Below, one piece after another: positions 43,692 to 51,097 of a stretch of 64,000 nt of DNA. Source of the stretch: Granulicella cerasi. Its GTDB lineage: Bacteria > Acidobacteriota > Terriglobia > Terriglobales > Acidobacteriaceae. Location: NCBI RefSeq assembly GCF_025685575.1, contig NZ_JAGSYD010000001.1:3852-67851 (forward strand), in the 5' to 3' direction. The notes beneath the pieces are model-generated. The model worked only from the letters and a program-made list of their open reading frames with translations, was not told where the DNA came from and did not search any database. Each line of letters begins with the position of its first letter. Position 1 is the first letter of the stretch. Position numbers and translations under genes: made by a program.

Positions 43692-46445
43692 ATGAATCAC
43701 GAACTTCCCAAGGCATACGACCCGTCCACCATTGAAACCAAGTGGGCGAACTTCTGGGTCGACGAAAAGATCTTCGACGTCCCCACCCCTTCCACCGCGG
43801 ACAACGCGACGAAGTCCTTTGTACAGCTGCTGCCGCCGCCTAATGTCACCGGTCGCCTGCACATGGGCCACATGCTCAACCAGACCGAGATGGACATTCT
43901 CGCGCGCTGGCACCGCATGAAGGGCGAGCGCAGCGTCTGGGTGCCGGGCACCGACCACGCCGGCATCGCCACGCAGATGATGGTTGAGCGCGCGCTGAAG
44001 GCTGAAGGCAAGCAGCGCACCGACTTCACGCGCGACGAGTTCGTCGAACGCGTGTGGAGCTGGAAGCAGGAGTACGGCGGCTACATCACCGGCCAGATGC
44101 GCCGCCTCGGCGCGTCGGTGGACTGGTCGCGCGAGTACTTCACCATGGACGACAAGCTCTCGCACGCCGTGCGCGAAGTCTTCGTGAAGCTGCACGAGCA
44201 GGGCCTCATCTATCGCGGCGCGTACATCGTGAACTGGGACCCCGTGCTTGGCACCGCTGTCTCCGATGTCGAAGTGGAGAACGAGGAGAAGCTCGGCTCC
44301 ATCTATCATCTGCGCTACGAACTTGCTGACGGCTCGGGTTCGATCACCATCGCGACCACGCGCCCTGAGACGATGCTCGGCGACGTGGCTGTGGCCGTGA
44401 ACGCAGAAGATGATCGCTACAAGGCCTTCATCGGCAAGAAGCTCGTGCTGCCGCTGGTGGGTCGTGAGATCCCCGTCATTGCTGACGATTGGGCGAACCC
44501 TGAGTTCGGCACCGGTGCCGTGAAGGTGACGCCCGCGCATGATCCGAATGACTTCGCGATCGGCCAGCGCCACAACCTGCCGCAGCCGCTCATCATGGAC
44601 GCGCAGGCACGCATCGCCAACACCGGCACGAAGTACGACGGGCTCGACCGCTTTGAAGCGCGCAAGCAGATCCTCGCGGACCTGGAGGCGCTTGGCCAAC
44701 TCGTCGCCATCAAGGACCACACGTTGACGCTGCCCGTTTCGCAGCGCACCGGCTCGGTGATCGAGCCGCGCTTGTCGATGCAGTGGTTCCTCGCCGTGAA
44801 CAAGAAGCCGACGACCGGTGGCGACAGCATCGCTGAGACGGCGATCTCCGCTGTGCGCGACGGCCACATCAGCTTCGTGCCCGAGATGCACTCGAAGGTC
44901 TACTTCGAGTGGATGAACAACCTGCACGATTGGTGCATCTCACGCCAGCTCTGGTGGGGTCATCGCATTCCCGCGTGGCACTGCACGAAGTGTGGTGAGA
45001 CGACCGTTGCGCGCGAGACACCGACCGCATGCAGCAAGTGCGGTGCGACTGAAATTACGCAGGAAACCGACGTGCTCGACACCTGGTTCTCCTCCGGGCT
45101 GCTGCCCTTCACCGTCTTCGGTTGGGACGGCTCGAACAAGCTCACCGATGATCTGAAGGCGTTCTACCCGACGAACCTGCTGGTCACCGGCTTCGACATT
45201 CTGTTCTTCTGGGTCGCGCGCATGATCATGCTCGGCTCGCACTTCATGCTCGACGTGCCGAACGCCGATGGCTCGCAACGCACGCTTGCCGATGCGGTGC
45301 CGTTCAAGGACGTCTACATTCATCCGCTGGTGCGCGACGCGAACCGCGAGAAGATGTCGAAGACCAAGGGCAATGTGATCGACCCGATCTCGATTGTGGA
45401 GAAGTACGGCACCGATGCTGTGCGCTTCACGCTCGCCTCGCAGGCGTCGCCGGGCACCGACATCGCCTTCAACGAGGCTCGCACGGAAGGCTACCGCGCG
45501 TTCGCGAACAAGATCTGGAACGCTGCGCGCTTCCTGCAGATGAACATCGACCGTGGTGCAGAAGCTGGCTACAAGGTCGCGTTGATCGACGACCTCAACG
45601 CTGCTCCGCTGGAAACGCGTTGGCTCTACTCGCGCCTCTCCGCCGTTGCTGCTGAGGTCGAGCGTTCGCTCACGGACTATCGTTTCGACGAAGCTTCACA
45701 GGCTGTCTACGCGTTCTTCTGGAACGAGTTCTGCGACTGGTATCTCGAGCTCGTGAAGTTGCGTCTCGACTTCAACGCGCCGCAGAACGCGACGACCGCA
45801 CTTACGCTGAACGCGCTTGTCACGGCATTTGAAGCCGCGCTGCGCTTGCTCTCGCCGTTCATGCCGTTCATCACCGAAGAGCTTTTCCACGCGCTCTATG
45901 CGTCGATCGGCCTCGAGGTTCCGGCGAAGTCGATTGCGCTCACCCGCTATCCGCAGGCGAAGGACTTCCCCTTCGATGCAGAGGCCAACGACGCGATGAC
46001 GACGTTGCAGGAGTTGATCGTGACGGTGCGCGGCCTGCGCAAGGAACTCGGTGTGCCGGAGAAGGAGGCCGCGCCGATCGAGGTCTTCTCCAACGGCAAC
46101 GCGGCGAAGCTCGCCGTTGAGAACGCCGACATGCTCGCCAAGCAGGCGCGCGTGAGTGAAGTGGGCATCGCGACCGTCGCACCGAGCGGCACCAACGCGC
46201 GTGCGACCGCGAGCTTCGATGTGGCCGTGATCTACGAACGCCAGATCGATGTGGCCGCCGAGCGCGAGCGCCTGACGAAGGAGATCGCGAAGCTGAACAA
46301 GGGCCTGGAGGCCGCAGGCAAGCAACTCGGCAGCGAAAGCTTCCTCGCCAAAGCCCCGGCGCACATCGTCGATGGGTTGAAGAAGCAGGCGGCTGAAAAT
46401 CAGGCGTTGCTCGACAAGGCCGAAGCTCAACTCGCACAGCTCTAA
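43692..46445 (+). CDS. valS: valyl-tRNA synthetase
   Basis: A 917-residue class I aminoacyl-tRNA synthetase. The HIGH-type motif is in PPPNVTGRLHMGHML and the KMSKS-type motif is EKMSKTKGN. The editing domain includes TTRPETMLGDVAV. A zinc-binding insert has paired cysteines (CTKCGE, CSKCGA). The anticodon-binding helical domain is followed by the C-terminal coiled coil typical of ValRS. The start is ATG 43692, which begins the conserved NHELPKAYDP sequence; the upstream TTG is rejected. It is complete and ordinary. Confidence 0.97.
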   Translation: MNHELPKAYDPSTIETKWANFWVDEKIFDVPTPSTADNATKSFVQLLPPPNVTGRLHMGHMLNQTEMDILARWHRMKGERSVWVPGTDHAGIATQMMVERALKAEGKQRTDFTRDEFVERVWSWKQEYGGYITGQMRRLGASVDWSREYFTMDDKLSHAVREVFVKLHEQGLIYRGAYIVNWDPVLGTAVSDVEVENEEKLGSIYHLRYELADGSGSITIATTRPETMLGDVAVAVNAEDDRYKAFIGKKLVLPLVGREIPVIADDWANPEFGTGAVKVTPAHDPNDFAIGQRHNLPQPLIMDAQARIANTGTKYDGLDRFEARKQILADLEALGQLVAIKDHTLTLPVSQRTGSVIEPRLSMQWFLAVNKKPTTGGDSIAETAISAVRDGHISFVPEMHSKVYFEWMNNLHDWCISRQLWWGHRIPAWHCTKCGETTVARETPTACSKCGATEITQETDVLDTWFSSGLLPFTVFGWDGSNKLTDDLKAFYPTNLLVTGFDILFFWVARMIMLGSHFMLDVPNADGSQRTLADAVPFKDVYIHPLVRDANREKMSKTKGNVIDPISIVEKYGTDAVRFTLASQASPGTDIAFNEARTEGYRAFANKIWNAARFLQMNIDRGAEAGYKVALIDDLNAAPLETRWLYSRLSAVAAEVERSLTDYRFDEASQAVYAFFWNEFCDWYLELVKLRLDFNAPQNATTALTLNALVTAFEAALRLLSPFMPFITEELFHALYASIGLEVPAKSIALTRYPQAKDFPFDAEANDAMTTLQELIVTVRGLRKELGVPEKEAAPIEVFSNGNAAKLAVENADMLAKQARVSEVGIATVAPSGTNARATASFDVAVIYERQIDVAAERERLTKEIAKLNKGLEAAGKQLGSESFLAKAPAHIVDGLKKQAAENQALLDKAEAQLAQL

Positions 46446-46460
46446 CGAGCACTACAAACA

Positions 46461-46501
46461 GAAAGGCCGCCAAGCGTATTCGCTTCGGCGGCCTTTCTGC
46501 T
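46461..46501 (+). terminator. terminator of valS
   Basis: GAAAGGCCGCCAAGCG (46461-46476), TATT, CGCTT-C-GGCGGCCTTTC (46481-46497): a 16-bp stem with one bulged C and flanking T/A residues. It may also serve the minus-strand gene that ends at 46548. Confidence 0.85.
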
Positions 46502-46547
46502 TCGCGTCATGTCATCGCGCTACTTCTAGAGCGATGCGCGAAGAAAG

Positions 46548-46724
46548 TTAGTGCCCTCGTGTGGCCTCGCCGCGAAACGCGCTATGCGAGTCTTCCTTGT
46601 CCGCCACGTCTCGCAGATCTCCTGCGGGCTTGGTGTGTTCATGCACAACGCTCTTGGAGGACTTGGCGTTCGCCACGCCATGCTGATCGTTCTGCTGCAT
46701 CGCCTCTTCGTTGGACTTCGACAT
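46548..46724 (-). CDS. 58-residue hydrophilic protein of unknown function
   Basis: A short frame with a strong ribosome binding site: AAGGAG ends 5 nt before ATG 46724. The product is very hydrophilic and rich in Lys, Glu, Asp, His and Ser (for example KSSKSVVHEHTKPAGD), with no cysteine or hydrophobic helix, so it is probably disordered in solution. No family is recognised. It lies 70 nt downstream of the membrane protein gene on the same strand and is convergent with valS. Confidence 0.6.
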   Translation of the reverse strand: MSKSNEEAMQQNDQHGVANAKSSKSVVHEHTKPAGDLRDVADKEDSHSAFRGEATRGH

Positions 46725-46794
46725 CTTCACTCCTTCGCGCGGGCGGTTGAACTCGCGCAGACACAACTTCAGACGGCCTGCATCACTCCGCGCG

Positions 46795-47232
46795 TTATCT
46801 CGCGGCGCCATTGCCTGCTGTGTTCACTTCGATGGCCTCAATCTCTTTTTGCGTGGCAGCAATCTCAACATTTTCGTGCTTGATGTCGAGCCGCAGACGA
46901 TTGAAGAAGCTCATATACACGTTCGCCAGCCAGACCAACGAGAACCATGCGATCAGATAACCGCGCCAGCCTGCGTAGAGCAGTTGAAACTGAAACAGCC
47001 ACAGCGCCAACGCCGAGACGTAATGCGAGAAGCAGTATTCGCAGGTGAAGAGGTAGAAGAACTTTCGCTTGGGCAGCGAGAGCGAGGACGCGGCGCGGTC
47101 TTTGCAAAACTCGCGCGGCTCGCGGAAGACCTCTTCGTGCGTGACGGTCCACGCCACGCAGGCCACCGGCGCGGCGAGCAACAACAGCATCGCGGCCTGA
47201 TGCGTGAGCGGCGTGGAAAGTTCAGTCACCAT
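46795..47232 (-). CDS. membrane protein, possibly DUF1360-like
   Basis: A 145-residue protein with about three membrane helices (roughly 14-30, 58-80 and 85-108) and a charged C-terminal helix. A CEYCFSHYVSAL motif in the second hydrophobic region resembles the CPxCxSxW-type motif of DUF1360 proteins; the similarity is weak. An upstream cysteine (REFCKDR) may complete a Cys set. The start ATG 47232 was chosen; the gene is divergent from birA with only 34 bp between start codons, so the two promoters must overlap. Confidence 0.6.
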   Translation of the reverse strand: MVTELSTPLTHQAAMLLLLAAPVACVAWTVTHEEVFREPREFCKDRAASSLSLPKRKFFYLFTCEYCFSHYVSALALWLFQFQLLYAGWRGYLIAWFSLVWLANVYMSFFNRLRLDIKHENVEIAATQKEIEAIEVNTAGNGAAR

Positions 47233-47266
47233 GCACCGGTTGGATGCGCGTAGCATCGAAGGCGAG

Positions 47267-48091
47267 ATGTCCGTTCACGACAAAATCGACCTTGCCGCAG
47301 CGCAGCATGGCCTGGCCGGCACACGCTTCGCCGCTGGCGTCACGCACTTCGGCACCATCGGCTCCACGAATACCGAACTGATGCGTGCCGCGGGCGAGGG
47401 CGCACCGGAAGGCACCGTCTACGTAGCGGACGAGCAGACCGCAGGACGCGGTCGCGGAGGCCACCAGTGGCACTCTGAGCCGGGCTATGGCCTGTACGTC
47501 TCTGCGCTGGTTCGCCCCAAGCTCAAGCCCGACGACGGCCTGCTGCTCTCGCTCGCCGCAGGCATCGCGGTGCAGCAGGCGATCGAGCAGACCTGCGGGC
47601 TCACGCTCGACATCCGCTGGCCCAACGACCTGATGCTCACCGTGGAGCATGATGGCGGCACGCGCAAGTGCGGCGGCATTCTCGTCGAGAGCGCGATTCA
47701 ACCAGGCGAGCAGCCGACGATGCGCCATGCCGTGATCGGCATCGGACTGAACGTGCATCACTCGGCGTTCCCCGCAGAGCTGAAGATGCTTGCCACCTCA
47801 CTGCGCTTGAACACCTGCGAGCCGCTGCATCGCACCTCGCTGCTGATCGCTCTGCTGCGTGCGCTGGACCGCGAAGTGACGATGCTTGAGCGCGAGCCAG
47901 CATCGCATCGCGGGCTGTTGCATCGCTTCACGATGGCCTCCTCCTGGGTGCTGGGCAAACGCGTGTCCGTGCCCGAAGACGGCGGCTATACTGGAACCAC
48001 TTCCGGGCTGGACGCGCGCGGCTATCTGCAGGTTGCAGGAGACGATGGCGTCGATCGAACCGTACGCTCCGGAGGCGTTCGCGCACTGTAA
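47267..48091 (+). CDS. birA: biotin--[acetyl-CoA-carboxylase] ligase
   Basis: A 274-residue biotin protein ligase of class I: it has no N-terminal DNA-binding domain, so it does not act as a repressor. Motifs are the GSTNTELM start of the catalytic domain, the biotinyl-AMP loop AGRGRGGHQWHSE, WPNDLML and a C-terminal SH3-like segment (GLDARGYLQV). It attaches biotin to the carboxyl carrier protein. The start is ATG 47267, with AAGGCGAG directly upstream and a -10-like TAGCAT at 47251-47256. coaX follows after 38 nt on the same strand. Confidence 0.93.
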   Translation: MSVHDKIDLAAAQHGLAGTRFAAGVTHFGTIGSTNTELMRAAGEGAPEGTVYVADEQTAGRGRGGHQWHSEPGYGLYVSALVRPKLKPDDGLLLSLAAGIAVQQAIEQTCGLTLDIRWPNDLMLTVEHDGGTRKCGGILVESAIQPGEQPTMRHAVIGIGLNVHHSAFPAELKMLATSLRLNTCEPLHRTSLLIALLRALDREVTMLEREPASHRGLLHRFTMASSWVLGKRVSVPEDGGYTGTTSGLDARGYLQVAGDDGVDRTVRSGGVRAL

Positions 48092-48129
48092 GCGAGCACT
48101 TCACCATAGACGAGGCAGGCAGGCACACG

Positions 48130-48930
48130 ATGCTACTGGCACTCGATGTAGGCAATAGCAACACCGTCATCGGACTCTTCAACCCCGCCAGCGAAGGCAC
48201 TCCCGCCACCATGGTTGCGGACTGGCGCATCACCACCCCGTATGAGCAGACGCCTGACGAACTCGGCGTGCTCTTCCGTACGCTCTTCTCCATGCGTGGG
48301 CTCGATGCCAACATCGTCACCGGCGTAGCGGTGTCGTCGGTTGTGCCACCGCTGGACGCCGGTCTGCGTAAGCTCTGTGAGAGCTACTTCAAGGTGAAGC
48401 CGCTGTTCATCGAGCCGGGCGTGAAGACCGGCCTGCCGGTACTTACCGACAACCCCAGCGAGGTGGGCGCAGACCGCGTCGTGAACTGCGTTGCAGCGTT
48501 CGACCAACTCGGTGGACCGACGATCGTCGTCGATATGGGTACGGCGACGACCTTCGACGTCGTCTCGCGCAAGGGCGAGTTTCTGGGCGGGGCCATCGCA
48601 CCGGGCCTCGGCATCTCGGCGGACGCACTCTTTTCACGCGCGGCACGCCTGACGCGCGTGGAGATCAAGAAGCCTGCGAAGATCATCGGCACCTCCACCA
48701 CAGACAACATTCAGATCGGTCTTTACTACGGCTACATCGGCTTGATCGACGGCATCCTCGAACGCATGATCGCCGAGCTTGGCCCGGAGACGAAGGTCAT
48801 CGGTACGGGCGGGCTGGCGAAACTCATCTCCACCGACTGCAAGCATCTGCATCGCGTCGATGACATGCTCACACTCAACGGCCTGCGGTTGATCTGGGAG
48901 CGCAACCAGGATCGGCATCGTCGCAGGTAA
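48130..48930 (+). CDS. coaX: type III pantothenate kinase
   Basis: A 266-residue ASKHA-fold kinase. Motifs are LALDVGNSNTVIGLF (phosphate 1), PSEVGADRVVN, DMGTATTFDVV (phosphate 2) and GGAIAPGLGIS, followed by GTGGLA. It catalyses the first step of coenzyme A synthesis and, like other type III enzymes, should need a monovalent cation and resist CoA feedback. It is likely in an operon with birA. A heptad-repeat element starts 2 nt after its stop codon. Confidence 0.96.
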   Translation: MLLALDVGNSNTVIGLFNPASEGTPATMVADWRITTPYEQTPDELGVLFRTLFSMRGLDANIVTGVAVSSVVPPLDAGLRKLCESYFKVKPLFIEPGVKTGLPVLTDNPSEVGADRVVNCVAAFDQLGGPTIVVDMGTATTFDVVSRKGEFLGGAIAPGLGISADALFSRAARLTRVEIKKPAKIIGTSTTDNIQIGLYYGYIGLIDGILERMIAELGPETKVIGTGGLAKLISTDCKHLHRVDDMLTLNGLRLIWERNQDRHRRR

Positions 48931-48931
48931 C

Positions 48932-49023
48932 AAGAGAACAGAGTGTAGAGATAAGAGATCAGCAGGAGCGTGAAAGCGTTCTGAGTAGACTCCATCTCTT
49001 ATCTCTGATTTCTGGTCTCTCTC
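48932..49023. repeat. heptad-repeat inverted element, AGAGATN family
   Basis: The left arm has AGAGATA, AGAGATC (48947-48960) and a degenerate unit before it. The right arm (48994-49006) is its reverse complement: AGAGATAAGAGAT pairs with ATCTCTTATCTCT over 13 bp. It fills the gap between coaX and the next gene and reaches the start codon at 49026, so it replaces any normal ribosome binding site. Confidence 0.78.
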
Positions 49024-49025
49024 CC

Positions 49026-49748
49026 ATGAACTACTTTGAATATTTCTCTGAAATTGAAGACCGCTTCAACGCGCGTCGTGGCTCGCTGCTGATGCTCTCC
49101 ACGCTCGACTGGGCGTTGATTGAGACGTGGCGCGAGGCGGGCATTCCGCTTGAAGCGGTGTTGCGCGGCATCGATCGCGCCTTCGACAAATACGACGCCA
49201 AAGCCGCACGCGCCAAGGGCCGTACCCGCAAGGTGAACGGGCTCGCATGGGCTTCGCAGGCCGTGATGGAAGCCGCCGAAGAAGCGGTGGAAGCCGCGAC
49301 GGGTGCGCCTTTGGCGGCTTCGAAGCATGAGGCTGCCGAGAGCGGTTTTGAGCATGAGCGAGTAGCCGCGTTCCTGGAGCGCAACGCTGCTGCGCTCCAG
49401 GCAAGTAAGGCCGTGCAGCTTGCAGGCTCGAATGAAGTGGTGAGCAGCGCGGTACTCAAGCTGCGCGCAATCGCCGCAGAGCTGCGCAGTGATGCAGCGG
49501 CACCACTCGATGAGTTGGACCGTACGTTGACCGTAATGGAAGAGCGCCTTGTCGCTGCTGTACGACAAGCGGCCAGCGAAGACGATCTCGTGCAACTGCG
49601 CGAGCAGGCGGAGCGCGAGCTTGCGCCGTATCGTGCGAAGATGGCGGCACCGCAGTTGAAGCAGATCGTTGCGCAGTTTGAGCAGAAGCGCTTGATGGAA
49701 ATGTACCGCCTGCCGCGTCTGAGTCTTTTCTATATGGGGCACGAATGA
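49026..49748 (+). CDS. conserved-looking helical protein of unknown function
   Basis: A 240-residue, Ala- and Glu-rich, mainly helical soluble protein. The N-terminus (NYFEYFSEIEDRFNARRG then a WREAGIPLEAVLRGIDRAF helix) reads like a folded domain; the rest contains coiled-coil segments. No family is recognised. Its stop overlaps the start of the RNA methyltransferase gene (ATGA), so the two are translationally coupled, which hints at a role in RNA or ribosome metabolism. Its start codon follows a heptad-repeat arm, with no Shine-Dalgarno. Confidence 0.8.
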   Translation: MNYFEYFSEIEDRFNARRGSLLMLSTLDWALIETWREAGIPLEAVLRGIDRAFDKYDAKAARAKGRTRKVNGLAWASQAVMEAAEEAVEAATGAPLAASKHEAAESGFEHERVAAFLERNAAALQASKAVQLAGSNEVVSSAVLKLRAIAAELRSDAAAPLDELDRTLTVMEERLVAAVRQAASEDDLVQLREQAERELAPYRAKMAAPQLKQIVAQFEQKRLMEMYRLPRLSLFYMGHE

Positions 49749-51019
49749 GCCACACGATCACCATGACGACACCGCTCTATGGCGGCGAAGTACAAAGCGC
49801 AGACGCCGCGCTGCGACTGCCGTTCGTGCTGCGCGACGAAGTCGTCGATGCTGGAACGCACCGCGTGATCACGGCGTCTGCAGCGCGCACGACGCCGCAG
49901 TGCCAACACTTCATGCGCTGCGGCGGTTGCCAGTACCAGATGCAGCGCTACGACGCGCAGGCGGAGGACAAGCGCAGCATTTTGCGCGGCCTGCTCGTGG
50001 ATGCTGGCGTGAAAACCGTGCCCGCGGAGATCGCGATCCTTGCAGGCGAGCCCTACGGCTATCGCAACCGCATTCGCCTGCGCGTGCAGCGCGTGGATGG
50101 CGAACTGCGCTTCGGCTACAACGTGCGCGCGACGACGCAGTTTTTGCCGATCAACGAGTGCCCCATCGCGGCGCCGCTGTTGTGGCAGATCGCGGAGACG
50201 CTGCTACAGATAAGCGAGACGAACATCGATGCGGCCGCCTGGCTTGATGCGGCCAACGAAGTTGAGCTCTTCACGAACGACGCGCTCGACAAGGTGCAGA
50301 TGACGCTGCTCTGCCCGCCGCGCACGAAGCAGGCGCAAGGCTCTTTCGCACGCATGATGAACGCGGTGCACGAAGCGGCTCCTGCCATCATCGGCGCAGG
50401 TGCGATTGCGGTGGATGCGAAGATCGGCCCTACCGGCAAAGTCTTCGAGGCGTGGGGCGCGGATGGCCTGCAGTATCACGTCGGCGAGGAGACGTACTGG
50501 GTTTCGCGTGGCGGCTTCTTTCAGGTGAACCGCTTCCTGCTGCCGCAGTTCGTGAAGCTTGTGACCGATGGGCTCAGCGGCAACATCGCGTGGGACCTCT
50601 TTGCGGGCGTTGGCTTGTTCTCGCGCGTGCTGGCGAAGAGCTTCGCACAGGTCACCGCTGTCGAGGCCAGCCCGCTCGCCGCGCAGGACCTCGCGGCAAC
50701 GATGAAGAAGCTCGGCAAGCAACATCGCGCCGTTGCCGCCACAACGCTGGACTTCCTGAAGCGCGCGAAGCTTGAGCGCGAACGCGCCGAAGTAGTGGTG
50801 CTCGATCCTCCACGCGCGGGTGTGGGCGAAGAAGCCTGCACGCTGCTGGCAGCGATGAAGCCGCGCGAGATCGTCTACGTCTCCTGCGACCCCACTACGC
50901 TTGCGCGCGATTGGCGCGTGCTGGAAGTGCATGGCTACACGGCTACGTCGGCGCACCTCGTCGATCTTTTCCCGCAGACCTTCCACATGGAAACCGTGGT
51001 GCGCTTTACCCGCGCTTAG
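49745..51019 (+). CDS. TrmA/RumA-family RNA (uracil-5-)-methyltransferase
   Basis: A 424-residue SAM-dependent methyltransferase of the TrmA/RlmD family. An iron-sulfur site is suggested by QCQHFMRCGGCQYQ plus the later Cys in NECPIA, as in RlmD. The SAM domain has WDLFAGVGLFSRVLA, LDPPRAG and the catalytic Cys in YVSCDPTTLARD; the general base Glu is near the end (HMETVV). It probably makes 5-methyluridine in 23S rRNA; the exact site cannot be told. The N-terminal TRAM region looks reduced. It is coupled to the upstream gene by ATGA. Confidence 0.9.
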   Translation: MSHTITMTTPLYGGEVQSADAALRLPFVLRDEVVDAGTHRVITASAARTTPQCQHFMRCGGCQYQMQRYDAQAEDKRSILRGLLVDAGVKTVPAEIAILAGEPYGYRNRIRLRVQRVDGELRFGYNVRATTQFLPINECPIAAPLLWQIAETLLQISETNIDAAAWLDAANEVELFTNDALDKVQMTLLCPPRTKQAQGSFARMMNAVHEAAPAIIGAGAIAVDAKIGPTGKVFEAWGADGLQYHVGEETYWVSRGGFFQVNRFLLPQFVKLVTDGLSGNIAWDLFAGVGLFSRVLAKSFAQVTAVEASPLAAQDLAATMKKLGKQHRAVAATTLDFLKRAKLERERAEVVVLDPPRAGVGEEACTLLAAMKPREIVYVSCDPTTLARDWRVLEVHGYTATSAHLVDLFPQTFHMETVVRFTRA

Positions 51020-51097
51020 GTACATGCACGATACATAGCGCATCCGCGCAAAGCATGACAGACTAGCCATACCGTTCCACGTTTTTGGCGCTTCGTC

